Assembly: GCF_000298235.1 (NCBI RefSeq)
Contig: NZ_BAHE01000054.1
Location: forward strand, 1-64,000
Direction: 5' to 3'
Origin: Gordonia namibiensis NBRC 108229
GTDB lineage: Bacteria > Actinomycetota > Actinomycetes > Mycobacteriales > Mycobacteriaceae
DNA: 64,000 nucleotides
Made by a program: the position numbers and the translations under genes
The notes under the pieces: model-generated
Database searches by the model: none
Seen by the model: only the letters and a program-made list of their open reading frames with translations
Told to the model about the DNA's origin: nothing
Shown: positions 26,763 through 34,935 of the stretch, one piece after another
Numbering within the stretch: position 1 is the first letter of the stretch
Layout of the letters: each line of letters opens with the position of its first letter

Positions 26763-28829
26763 TCAGAACCGCCCACCGGTACCGATCCGTCCCGACGATC
26801 CGGAGCCGCCGAAAGAGCCGGGACTGCGTCCGCCGCTGCTGAATCCACCGCCGAAGCCACCGGGGTAACCGCCCCGGTATCCGCCTCCGCGACCGCCGCT
26901 GACGGTGCCGCGCAGAAAGCTGTCGACCAGGATGCCGCCGAGAACCGCACCTGCGGTCGACGATCCGCTGGACCGCGGCTGCTGCGACTGCTGCCAGCTC
27001 ACGACGTCGCCCTGCGCGGCCATCAGTGCCTGGTCGGCGAGAGCGCCGGACTGGCGTGCCGCGGAGGTTGCCGCGACCGGGTCGGTTCCGGCGGCCTCCT
27101 GCGCGGACCGGAGAAGTCGCTGGGCCTCGGCCAGACGGGTCCGGGCGGTGGACTGGACGGCGCCGCGTCGGGTGCCGATGAAGTCCGACGCCGCGGTCAC
27201 CTTCGCGGTCGCCGATTCGAGGGCCGCGGTCAACACCTGTGCGCGACGGGTGCGTTCGGCCGCGGAGTCCCGTGCGGCGTCGAGCGCGTCGTCGAGATCG
27301 GCGTCTGCGTCGACCAGCGCGGTGAACGTACCCAGGGGGTCGGCATCGAAGCCGGTGCGGGCCGCGTCGAGAGCGGTTCGTGCGGCCGCTGCGGCAGTCG
27401 CCAGTGCGGGACCGCCGTCGGCGGTCAGCGAGGCGGCCTCGGCGAGCTCACCCTCCACCTCCTCGATCAGCGCAGGCATCCGGGACTGCGCGGCCGCGAT
27501 GTTCGCATCGGCGTGATCGATCGCGTCGAGGAGCACGGTCGCCTGCTCGATGGATCCCTCGGCCGAACGGATGGCCGCGACCGCGGGACCCTGCTGCCCG
27601 ACCGGTGCCGCACTCGCCGCACGGCCCTGATCGGCGGTCGCCTCGGCGAAATCGATCTGCTGCCGCGCCAGTTCGACGTTCGACAGGATCGAGGCGAGTG
27701 TCTGCTCGCCGTGCTTCTCGGTCAGTTCGGTGAGCTGCTGCGACGCCGGGTCGAGACGTGCGCGCAAGCCGATCAGCTGCTGGGTGATCGCGTCGAAGCG
27801 GGCGTCGGCGTTGATCAGCAGGTTGCGCATCGCGTCGAAGGCCTCGACCTGGTCGTCGAGCGCGGCGTCGGCCTCGGTGCACGAGGTGATGATCTCGACG
27901 AGCATCCTGCGGCGCTCGTCTTCGGTCTCCGGGACGTCGTCGTCGAGTCGCTGACGGATGGTGAACGACTGCGCGAGATCGCGTCTCGCCCGTTCGAGAG
28001 CCTTGGTGAACGGTGCGGTCTCGGCATGGCCGAACTCGTCGACGGCCAGCCGCAGTTCCTCTTCACTGGTGCGGATGGCGTTGTCGAGATCGGTGAGGAC
28101 CTCGCGAGACCACGGATCCAGCACGTCGAGTGGCTGTTCCTCGAGTTGGTCGACGGTCAGTTCCTGTTCGCGAAGCGCTTCCAGGCTGCTGTCGATCCGA
28201 CGTTGCTTGCGGCGCCGCGAATACAGGTATGCACCGCCACCGCCGACCACGACCGCTCCGCCGACGACACCGGCGGTGATGACCCCGGTGTAGCTGGGGT
28301 CGAGGGCATTCGAGAGCCCGTTGATCGCGCCCAGGCCGGCCTGCGCCCAGTTGCCCTCACGAAGCTGGGGGACGACGTCGTTGGTGGCGACGTCATCGAG
28401 GGTCGACTGGTCGAGCCCGCCGATGTCGTCCGGGGCGAACATCCGGTAGGAGCGGTCCTCGGTCGCGACCGCCAGCAGGGCGTCGTGGTCGCCGAGTTCA
28501 CTGGCGATGGCAGTCCGGTCGGCCCACTGTTCGCTGGTGAGGCTGTCGAAGCTGCGGACGTACACGATCCACATCTGGATGTCGTGCTTGTTGTACAGGT
28601 CGTCGGCGGCATTCTCGAGTTCGGTCCGCTGCTCCGGCGTGATGACCTCGGCCGAGTCGACGACGTAGGTGGGCAGGCGGGCGGGCGGTTCGGCGGCGGC
28701 CGGGCCGGCTCCGACACCCGCCAGCAGCAGGGTCATTCCGAGCGCGAGACCGACTGCGCCGAGAGCTGCGGAGAGGCGACGTGCCACGACGTGTCCCCAC
28801 CCACCACGAATCGCAGGTTCCCGATGCAT
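26763..28829 (-). CDS. TPM-domain secreted/membrane protein with coiled coil and Gly-rich tail
   Basis: The ATG at 28829 gives 688 residues; GTG at 28786 is an alternative with a better ribosome site. A signal peptide ends at GPAAAEPP. A TPM domain follows (YVVDSAEVITPEQRTELENA, LLAVATEDRSYRMFA), then a membrane helix (GVITAGVVGGAVVVGGGGAY) and a basic stop-transfer. About 370 residues of charged helical, probably coiled-coil, sequence end in a Gly/Ser/Arg-rich tail (GGRGGGYRGGYPGGFGGGF). Mycobacterial and corynebacterial relatives share this plan. The TPM domain faces outside and the tail the cytoplasm. Function unknown. Confidence 0.85.
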   Translation of the reverse strand: MHREPAIRGGWGHVVARRLSAALGAVGLALGMTLLLAGVGAGPAAAEPPARLPTYVVDSAEVITPEQRTELENAADDLYNKHDIQMWIVYVRSFDSLTSEQWADRTAIASELGDHDALLAVATEDRSYRMFAPDDIGGLDQSTLDDVATNDVVPQLREGNWAQAGLGAINGLSNALDPSYTGVITAGVVGGAVVVGGGGAYLYSRRRKQRRIDSSLEALREQELTVDQLEEQPLDVLDPWSREVLTDLDNAIRTSEEELRLAVDEFGHAETAPFTKALERARRDLAQSFTIRQRLDDDVPETEDERRRMLVEIITSCTEADAALDDQVEAFDAMRNLLINADARFDAITQQLIGLRARLDPASQQLTELTEKHGEQTLASILSNVELARQQIDFAEATADQGRAASAAPVGQQGPAVAAIRSAEGSIEQATVLLDAIDHADANIAAAQSRMPALIEEVEGELAEAASLTADGGPALATAAAAARTALDAARTGFDADPLGTFTALVDADADLDDALDAARDSAAERTRRAQVLTAALESATAKVTAASDFIGTRRGAVQSTARTRLAEAQRLLRSAQEAAGTDPVAATSAARQSGALADQALMAAQGDVVSWQQSQQPRSSGSSTAGAVLGGILVDSFLRGTVSGGRGGGYRGGYPGGFGGGFSSGGRSPGSFGGSGSSGRIGTGGRF

Positions 28830-28905
28830 GATCACAAATTTAACCAGCGGCCGCATTCGGGTGAGTGTATGTCCGTCCTTGACCTCGATGGGTACCGGCA
28901 CGTGC

Positions 28906-29697
28906 TCAGCGTCGAGCGTCGCGCCACCGGCACAGGGCCTCGACGGCGGTGAGATCGTAGTCGGGGCCCGTCACGCCGACGGTGAGCAGACTGATGCCTT
29001 CGTCGGCCAGCGCGTCGGCACCGCGGAGCAACGCGTCGACGTCGCCGTCGAACTGCACCGCCGACGACCGTTCGATGGTCTCCGGGTCGCGTCCGACCGC
29101 AGCGCAGTGCTCGGCGAGCACCTTCGACTTGTGGCGGTACTGCTCGACGTCGTTGAAGCCGTGCCAGGCGTCGGCGTGTTCGGCGATGTAGCGCAGCGTC
29201 TTCTTCTCGCCGCTGCCGCCGACGAGGATCGGGATGTCGCGGGTGGGCGCCGGGTTCAGCTTGCCCAGACGCGACTTGATGCGCGGCAGCGCCGCACCGA
29301 AGTCGTTGAGGCGAGAGCCGACGGTACCGAACTCATATCCGTACTCGTCGTAGTCCTTCTGGAACCAGCCGGCGCCGACACCGAGGATCAGACGTCCGCC
29401 GCTGATGTGGTCGACGGTGCGGGCCATGTCGGCGAGCAACTCCGGATTGCGGTAGGAGTTGCAGGTCACCAGCGCGCCGATCTCCACCCGCGATGTCTGT
29501 TCCGCCCACGCACCCAGCATCGTCCAGCACTCGAAGTGCTCACCCTCCGGCGCGCCGTACAGGGGATAGAAGTGATCCCAGTTGAAGGCGACGTCGACGC
29601 CCGCATCCTCGGCGCGGCGAACCGCGTCCCGGATCAGGCCGTACTCAGGAGCGTGCTGGGGCTGGATCTGGACACCGATACGAAGAGGGAAGGCCAT
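28906..29697 (-). CDS. LLM-class F420-dependent oxidoreductase
   Basis: A 263-residue luciferase-like TIM-barrel protein. FNWDHFYPLYG, EIGALVTCNSYRNPELLADM, DHISGGRLILGVGAGWFQKDYDEYG and PILVGGSGEKKTLRY are hallmarks of the actinobacterial F420 subgroup. Such enzymes use reduced F420 for hydride transfer to many substrates; this one's is unknown. It stands alone, divergent from the C-S lyase gene. A -10-like CAGACT lies 7 bases before the ATG. Confidence 0.88.
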   Translation of the reverse strand: MAFPLRIGVQIQPQHAPEYGLIRDAVRRAEDAGVDVAFNWDHFYPLYGAPEGEHFECWTMLGAWAEQTSRVEIGALVTCNSYRNPELLADMARTVDHISGGRLILGVGAGWFQKDYDEYGYEFGTVGSRLNDFGAALPRIKSRLGKLNPAPTRDIPILVGGSGEKKTLRYIAEHADAWHGFNDVEQYRHKSKVLAEHCAAVGRDPETIERSSAVQFDGDVDALLRGADALADEGISLLTVGVTGPDYDLTAVEALCRWRDARR

Positions 29698-29749
29698 GGC
29701 GACCAGTCTGCCTTCTCACGGCGTCGGCGTCGATGACTCGTGACCTTTG

Positions 29750-29797
29750 CCCCCTGAGGAGGCCCGGAGCATGCGGAGGGCCGTCTCGAAGGGTGGT
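29750..29797. repeat. Single copy of the CCCGGAGC-GCGGAGGG repeat
   Basis: CCCTGAGGAGGCCCGGAGCATGCGGAGGGCCGTCTCGAAGGG, split here as 29751-29770 and 29771-29792, is one diverged unit of the array at 22201. It lies in the gap between the divergent oxidoreductase and C-S lyase genes. Confidence 0.6.
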
Positions 29798-29809
29798 ACC
29801 AAAGAGCCT

Positions 29810-30973
29810 GTGACACCCAGACCCGCCGCACCGCCGCTCGACGAACTCCGACGCCGCACCTCCTCGAAGTGGTCCACCCACCCCGACGACGTGTTGCCGC
29901 TGTTCATCGCGGAGATGGACTACCAGCTCGCACCTGTTGTGGCGGAGGCGATGATCGACCGCATCCGGGCGTCGGACGTCGGTTACGCCGGCGATTCGGG
30001 CGGCGTGGGAACGGCTTTCGCGGGTTTCGCGGAGCGGCGGTGGAACTGGCAGCTGAGCGCGGATGATGTCACGCTGACCACCGATGTGAGCGTCGTGATC
30101 GTCGAGTCGTTGCGGACGGCAATACGTCCGGGTGACGGCGTCATCCTGATGCCGCCGGTGTATCCGCCGTTCTTCGAGCTGATCCCGGAGGCCGGCGGAA
30201 CCGTCGTCGAGGTGCCGTTGCTCGACGATCCCGGGTGGCGGATGGATCTCGACGGCATCGAGGCGGCGCTGAAGGCGGGTGTGCGGGCAGTTCTGTTGTG
30301 TCACCCGCACAATCCGGTGGGCCTGGTCCACGAAGCATCCCACCTGGCGCGGCTGGCCGACCTCGCGGCGTCCTACGGTGCGACGGTCGTCAGTGACGAG
30401 ATCCACGCGCCGCTGGTGCATCCCGGCGTCGGGTTCGTCCCGTTCCTCGCAGTGAGTGACGTCGCCCGTGAGGTCGGCATCGCCGCTCATTCGGCCAGCA
30501 AGGCGTTCAACCTGGCGGGGGCCAAGTGCGCGTTGACGGTGGCCACCTCCGACACGGGCCGGGGGATCGTCGCGCGTCAGCCCGACGAGGTGCAGTACCG
30601 CACGTCCATCCTCGGCCGCGCCGCCACCGAGGCCGCCTTCGCTCGGGGCGACGACTGGCTCGACGCCACCCTGGAGGTCATCGGCGAGAGTCTCGACCTG
30701 CTCGATCAGCTCCTGGCCGAACATCTACCGGGCGTCGGTTATCGGCGGCCGAATGCGTCGTACCTGGCCTGGCTCGACTTCCGCGACGCCGGACTCGGCG
30801 ACAACCCCGGGCTGCCGATCCTCGAGCACGGCCGGGTCGCGTTGCACTACGGGCCGGCATTCGGCGCGCAGGGAGCGGGCTTCGCACGGTTGAACGTCGC
30901 GTGTTCGCCGGAGGTGCTGACCGAGGCGGTCGAACGGATCGCCCGCGTCGTCGCCAATGCACCTGTTTCCTAG
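29810..30973 (+). CDS. MalY/PatB-type PLP-dependent C-S lyase
   Basis: From GTG 29810 the product is 387 residues of fold-type I aminotransferase. Asn168 (CHPHNPVG), Asp196 (SDEIHAPL) and the Schiff-base Lys231 (HSASKAFNLAG) are in place, and PLFIAEMDY near residue 30 is typical of MalY/PatB. Family members cleave cystathionine, cysteine or related S-conjugates to pyruvate, ammonia and a thiol. The frame is open 21 codons further upstream, but that part lies in the intergenic repeat. It is probably co-transcribed with nothing; the methyltransferase has its own promoter. Confidence 0.87.
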   Translation: MTPRPAAPPLDELRRRTSSKWSTHPDDVLPLFIAEMDYQLAPVVAEAMIDRIRASDVGYAGDSGGVGTAFAGFAERRWNWQLSADDVTLTTDVSVVIVESLRTAIRPGDGVILMPPVYPPFFELIPEAGGTVVEVPLLDDPGWRMDLDGIEAALKAGVRAVLLCHPHNPVGLVHEASHLARLADLAASYGATVVSDEIHAPLVHPGVGFVPFLAVSDVAREVGIAAHSASKAFNLAGAKCALTVATSDTGRGIVARQPDEVQYRTSILGRAATEAAFARGDDWLDATLEVIGESLDLLDQLLAEHLPGVGYRRPNASYLAWLDFRDAGLGDNPGLPILEHGRVALHYGPAFGAQGAGFARLNVACSPEVLTEAVERIARVVANAPVS

Positions 30974-31016
30974 CTCGAAACCGCGCCTGCCGCGGTCGGC
31001 TGCTATGAATCTCAGA

Positions 31017-31613
31017 ATGGACAACGATCGGGCAGCCGAGTGGGACGAGCGATACGGCAATGCCGAGAGACTGTGGACCGCGGACGTCAATCCCGCGCTG
31101 ATCACCGAGACCGAAGGCCTTACGCCGACCACCGCGCTGGACGTCGGTTCGGGGGAGGGTGCCGACGCCCGCTGGCTGGCGAACCGCGGTTGGCAGGTGA
31201 CCGCGGTCGACATCTCACAGGTGGCGCTCGATCGGGCGCGCGAGATCAGCGGCGATCTGCCGATCACGTGGACGCGCGCCGACCTCGTCGTCGATCCCGT
31301 TCCCGGCGGCGATTTCGGTCTCGTCGCGTTGCACTATTTCCCGATCCCCGTCGAGGAGATCGAGGTGGCCCGGAAGCTGGTTGCCGCCGTCGGCCCGGGC
31401 GGTTCGCTGCTGGTCGTCGCCCATGCGCCGGAAGGCGTGCGGGCGCACGGGTTCGATCCGGACGACTACGTCCAACCGGGCGGGTTCGCCGAACTCGTCG
31501 GTGACGACTGGGAGATCGTCACCGACGAGACGCGTGAACGGGGCAAAGCCGCAGGCAGCGGTCACCACACGCACGACGTGGTGTTCCGGGCGCGACGAGC
31601 CGGCCGCCAGTAA
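31017..31613 (+). CDS. SAM-dependent methyltransferase
   Basis: A 198-residue class I methyltransferase with motif I ALDVGSGEGADARWL (40-54), the acidic VTAVDIS strand end, and an ALHYFPIP motif IV region. The WDERY and RLWTADVNP start is shared with TehB/thiopurine-type enzymes. A -10-like TATGAA (31004-31009) ends seven bases before the ATG, pointing to a leaderless transcript. Acceptor unknown. It converges on the SGNH hydrolase with eight bases between stops. Confidence 0.85.
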   Translation: MDNDRAAEWDERYGNAERLWTADVNPALITETEGLTPTTALDVGSGEGADARWLANRGWQVTAVDISQVALDRAREISGDLPITWTRADLVVDPVPGGDFGLVALHYFPIPVEEIEVARKLVAAVGPGGSLLVVAHAPEGVRAHGFDPDDYVQPGGFAELVGDDWEIVTDETRERGKAAGSGHHTHDVVFRARRAGRQ

Positions 31614-31621
31614 CTCCGCGG

Positions 31622-32473
31622 TCAGTCGAGGGCGGCACGCACGGCCTTCGCGACCTGCTGGTGACCCGTCGCGTTCGGATGAAGGCGAATCGCCCCAACC
31701 GGATTCGAGTACGGCTCCACCCATCTCATCGACTGGGACTTGCACGAGTCGTGCCCGACGCTGGGACCATAGGTGTCGACGAAATCGACGTCGGCCAACT
31801 GGGCCTGGGTCTTCAGCATGGTGTTCAACTCGACCTCGAGGCGGTCGAGAAACGCGGTGTCCGCGGCGGAGAACGGGTTTCGCGCGGGACAGTTGCCCTG
31901 CTTCGGGTACACCGCCGGATATCCGACGATGAGGATCTTCGCGGAGGGCGCGCGGCTCTTGATCCCGGCGATCGCGGTGGCGATGTTGGCGGCCGTCACC
32001 TGGATCTCCGCGGAGTACCGACCGAGGGTCCGCGCCTCACAAGGTGCGAGTTGCGAGCTGCCCGAAGCCGTTTGGGAGCAGTCGGCGATGCTGCCCGAGT
32101 ACACGTTTCCGTCGTTGTAGCCGATCTGCATGGTGACGAGATCCGTCGTTGAACTCAGACCGTCGAATTGCGGTGGCTGACCGGCGGTCTGGCTCGTCGT
32201 CAGATGCCGGGTCTGGGCACCACCGCAACTCATGTCCTTGAGCCGAAAGCCCTCCGCGTCGGCGACCAGGTTCGGGAAGTTCTTCGTGGACCGCCCACAT
32301 CCGCTCGGTCCTCCTGCCGACGGGGAAATCCCGACGCCGGCCGAGAACGACGCGCCGAGGGCGACGTATTCGGTGGGGTCATCGGCGAGCGCGACCGCGG
32401 TTGCTCCGGCTATCAGTCCGGCCACGGTGGCCAACGCGAGGGCGAGTGTTGTTGTTCGGCGACGTAGACGCAT
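31622..32473 (-). CDS. Secreted SGNH/GDSL hydrolase
   Basis: The ATG at 32473 gives 283 residues with a clean signal peptide (MRLRRRTTTLALALATVAGL, cut near ALADDP). Block I is VALGASFSAGVG with the nucleophile Ser, block III includes GYNDGN, and the His block is LHPNATGH. The residue three before that His is Ile, so the usual catalytic Asp is missing. Actinobacterial relatives such as the Streptomyces scabies esterase work with a Ser-His dyad, and the nearby RWVEP fits that branch. Six cysteines suggest disulfides. Likely an extracellular esterase or lipase. Confidence 0.87.
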   Translation of the reverse strand: MRLRRRTTTLALALATVAGLIAGATAVALADDPTEYVALGASFSAGVGISPSAGGPSGCGRSTKNFPNLVADAEGFRLKDMSCGGAQTRHLTTSQTAGQPPQFDGLSSTTDLVTMQIGYNDGNVYSGSIADCSQTASGSSQLAPCEARTLGRYSAEIQVTAANIATAIAGIKSRAPSAKILIVGYPAVYPKQGNCPARNPFSAADTAFLDRLEVELNTMLKTQAQLADVDFVDTYGPSVGHDSCKSQSMRWVEPYSNPVGAIRLHPNATGHQQVAKAVRAALD

Positions 32474-32688
32474 GGGTCGAGAGTGACCGTCTGTGTACTG
32501 GAGTGAACTCGTGGTGACTGCTTCGTGAGTGAACCGAGATGTCCTTGACATCAAGCAAGTCGGACTTTGTCACTTGATCAGAGGTAAACGCTGAACACGG
32601 CACATCGGACTTTACGTTCGATTTACCGTGACGTTGGCGCAGTGGGATTCAACCGACGACGTTCCTGCGTCCCTATCGGGGAGGTTTC

Positions 32689-33288
32689 TTGAAGAAATCA
32701 TCAGTGCGCGCCCTGTGCGCGACAGTATTGGCAGCAGGCGTGGTGGCGGGTGGAATGACCGGCGCCGGAGCAGCATTCGCCGAGGATGCGGGTGGACTGA
32801 TCCTGGAGGGGGTCAACAATGGGGACTGCACGGCCACCATCAAGGTCACCAACTTCACGAATTCGACCTTTTTCCAGCCGGATTGGTGGTTCGAGCAGGA
32901 GAACGATCCGGCCATGGTGAACGCGACGACCATCCCGGCCGAGATGCCGGCCCCGTGGCGTGAGTCCTCAGGAATTCAGTGGCCGATGGCGCGCTGGGTG
33001 GGCGATCCGCCGTTGGCCTCGGGCCTCGGTCCGGGGGTCGACGGCTGGGGCAACGGCAATCCGTACAACCGGAACGCACAACCCGACGGGTTCGTCACAC
33101 AGCGGACGATCGACCTCAAGACGGTGACCGGCGCGCCCGAACCGTCGGCGGAGGGAACGAAGACGATCTGGTTCCGGATCAAGACCGGGGCCCAGATTGC
33201 TGATCGTCTGCCGACGCCACAGAAACTGGTCGTCGAAGGCTGCCGTAGCTCGAGCGGTGGGCTGGACTTCGGCTCACTCAGCCTCTAG
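32689..33288 (+). CDS. Small secreted protein, unknown function
   Basis: A TTG start preceded by GGGGAGG (32679-32685) gives 199 residues. The signal peptide MKKSSVRALCATVLAAGVVA ends at about AAFAEDAGG. The mature part is beta-rich and aromatic (FFQPDWWFEQEN), with two cysteines in NGDCTATIKV and VEGCRSSSG that probably form a disulfide. The fold resembles small immunoglobulin-like exported domains, but I do not recognise a family. Confidence 0.75.
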   Translation: MKKSSVRALCATVLAAGVVAGGMTGAGAAFAEDAGGLILEGVNNGDCTATIKVTNFTNSTFFQPDWWFEQENDPAMVNATTIPAEMPAPWRESSGIQWPMARWVGDPPLASGLGPGVDGWGNGNPYNRNAQPDGFVTQRTIDLKTVTGAPEPSAEGTKTIWFRIKTGAQIADRLPTPQKLVVEGCRSSSGGLDFGSLSL

Positions 33289-33304
33289 TTACTCGTTGCC
33301 GACG

Positions 33305-33357
33305 GAGACCAGATTGCGTTCTGTCGCGCCTACCGCGACACGACGCAATCTGATCTC
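33305..33357. terminator. Long palindrome between convergent genes
   Basis: Arms 33305-33319 and 33343-33357 (GAGACCAGATTGCGT / ACGCAATCTGATCTC) pair with one mismatch. An inner stem TGTCGCG/CGCGACA (33322-33328 with 33334-33340) makes one long hairpin. It sits between convergent stops and shares its outer arm with the palindrome at 38589-38641. Confidence 0.75.
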
Positions 33358-33371
33358 GAGCCGGGGTCGCT

Positions 33372-34721
33372 CTACCCGCCGAACAGCAGGTACAGCCCGA
33401 GGAAGGTGTAGCAGACCATCGTCACCATCATGGTGAGCTGGCCGGTCAGCTGATGCCGTCGGGGAAGTAATCGCAGCGAGGCGTCGTGGGCCGCGGCGAC
33501 TCCCATCATGTGTCCGCCGACGACGAAGAGCACCTTCAGCGTCACGGTGAACGTCGGGTGGTCGGACATGATGTACACCGGGTGGGCATCGCTCAGCCAC
33601 AACAGGTTCCAGCCCCGCCCCAGCGGATCGCCGAGAGCCAAGAGCGCTTCCTGCCCCTGTTCGACGAGGGACTGCAGGTAGTGGGCGAGGATGTACCCGA
33701 TCACGATCGGGATGAGCGAGTGCGCCATCAGTCCGGGCAGCCGGCGCCGGAGATCGGGTGACACCCCGCCGACGGCGCGGGCGGCCGACCAGAAAGTCAC
33801 CACGACCACGCCGATGAACACCAGCAGACCGGCGGTTGAGAGGAGCGTCGTGACCATCTGGCTTCCGTCGGCGCGCTCGTCGACGAACTCCTGCCACAGC
33901 GGGATCGCCGAGAAGCTGTCGAAAGCGGTCGACCCCAGCAGGATCGCCAGGACGGTGACGGTTCCGGGCAGGACCGGCAGCGTGGTCAGCGAGTTCATCG
34001 GACTGCGCACGATCACCCTGCCGTCGGCGTTCTTCGCGAACGGTGCGAGTCGGGAGGCCACGGTGCTGTACACCGCGAACGGGTCGGCGTTGTCGGTCCA
34101 CCGCAGTCCACAGACGAAGCCGCCGACGAGTGTGATCACGACGTAGGACAGCAACCAGAGTCGTACGGCCGCCACTGATCCCGGTTCCGGGGAGGCCAGT
34201 TCCAGCCAGACGAAGGCGAACAGGCCGAACGCGGCCGGCCACCAACCCAGACGTCGGGGATAGGCCTTCCATCCGACAACTCGGGGGCCGAGGACGGCAC
34301 CGACGACGCGCAGCACGGTGCGGATCGGCGACAGGAGCCGCCAGACCGGACCGATCAACGCTGACAGCACCGTCATCCCGACCCACAGCAGCACGTAGAA
34401 CGCACCGGGAAGCGGATTCTCGTCGGTGTCGGGACCGAACGCGGCGAGCACCAGCCACAGTGTCAGTACCAGGGCGGCGACGGAGATCACGCCTCGAACC
34501 CACGAGTTGTCTACGAGCGCCGTCACCCACGACGGCAGTTCGCGCCCGGCGTCGGCCTGCCCGTACCGCGGTGTGCGCCAGGCGAATGCGATAACCGCGA
34601 ACGAAATCGTCAATGCCCAGGCGCCGCCGATCAGCACAGCGGTCAGCGGGACCGGCAGGTACTCCGAACCGCCCAGACCGTGGGCGAGCAGGGTTTCAGT
34701 CGGCCTCACGGTCGGGGTCAT
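33372..34721 (-). CDS. Polytopic membrane protein, unknown function
   Basis: From ATG 34721 the product is 449 residues with about ten hydrophobic helices. It opens with LLAHGLGGSEYLPVPLTAVL and closes with HQLTGQLTMMVTMVCYTFLG. Several His and Met residues in membrane positions (GHMMGVAAAH, HPTFTVTLK) hint at metal or haem handling. Some actinobacterial annotations label similar proteins fenitrothion hydrolase; I recall that only from the N-terminal pattern and give it little weight. Its start overlaps the small upstream gene by 26 bases, so the three membrane genes form one operon. Confidence 0.75.
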   Translation of the reverse strand: MTPTVRPTETLLAHGLGGSEYLPVPLTAVLIGGAWALTISFAVIAFAWRTPRYGQADAGRELPSWVTALVDNSWVRGVISVAALVLTLWLVLAAFGPDTDENPLPGAFYVLLWVGMTVLSALIGPVWRLLSPIRTVLRVVGAVLGPRVVGWKAYPRRLGWWPAAFGLFAFVWLELASPEPGSVAAVRLWLLSYVVITLVGGFVCGLRWTDNADPFAVYSTVASRLAPFAKNADGRVIVRSPMNSLTTLPVLPGTVTVLAILLGSTAFDSFSAIPLWQEFVDERADGSQMVTTLLSTAGLLVFIGVVVVTFWSAARAVGGVSPDLRRRLPGLMAHSLIPIVIGYILAHYLQSLVEQGQEALLALGDPLGRGWNLLWLSDAHPVYIMSDHPTFTVTLKVLFVVGGHMMGVAAAHDASLRLLPRRHQLTGQLTMMVTMVCYTFLGLYLLFGG

Positions 34722-34935
34722 CGGCCTCGTTCCGGGTGGGTGGGACGGTGTGGTCGGGATCGGTGGGGCTCTCGGAATCGAGGGTGTCCTCGTCATCGCC
34801 CCGACGGCGGTCGTGGATCGCGATCGCGACGATGACGCCCACCAGGATGAACGCCGGGACCACGGCGGGCAGCGCCAGGATCAGGGGATGTGTGGCGAGG
34901 TGGTGGACCACCACGTCCGGTCCGGCGGTGATCAT
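34696..34935 (-). CDS. Small single-pass membrane protein
   Basis: This 79-residue protein starts inside the upstream stop (ATGA at 34932-34935) and its end overlaps the next gene. One helix (LILALPAVVPAFILVGVIVAI) is preceded by two His residues in VVHHLATH and followed by a basic then strongly acidic tail (DDEDTLDSESPTDPD). The coupling to both neighbours is the main evidence that it is real. It may be an accessory subunit of a membrane complex. Confidence 0.7.
   Translation of the reverse strand: MITAGPDVVVHHLATHPLILALPAVVPAFILVGVIVAIAIHDRRRGDDEDTLDSESPTDPDHTVPPTRNEADDPDREAD

Noticed and set aside
26484-28952. An 822-codon open frame on the + strand
   Set aside because: It lies antisense to the TPM-domain gene, has low-complexity Arg/Gly-rich sequence and no family motif; it is a GC-driven shadow frame.
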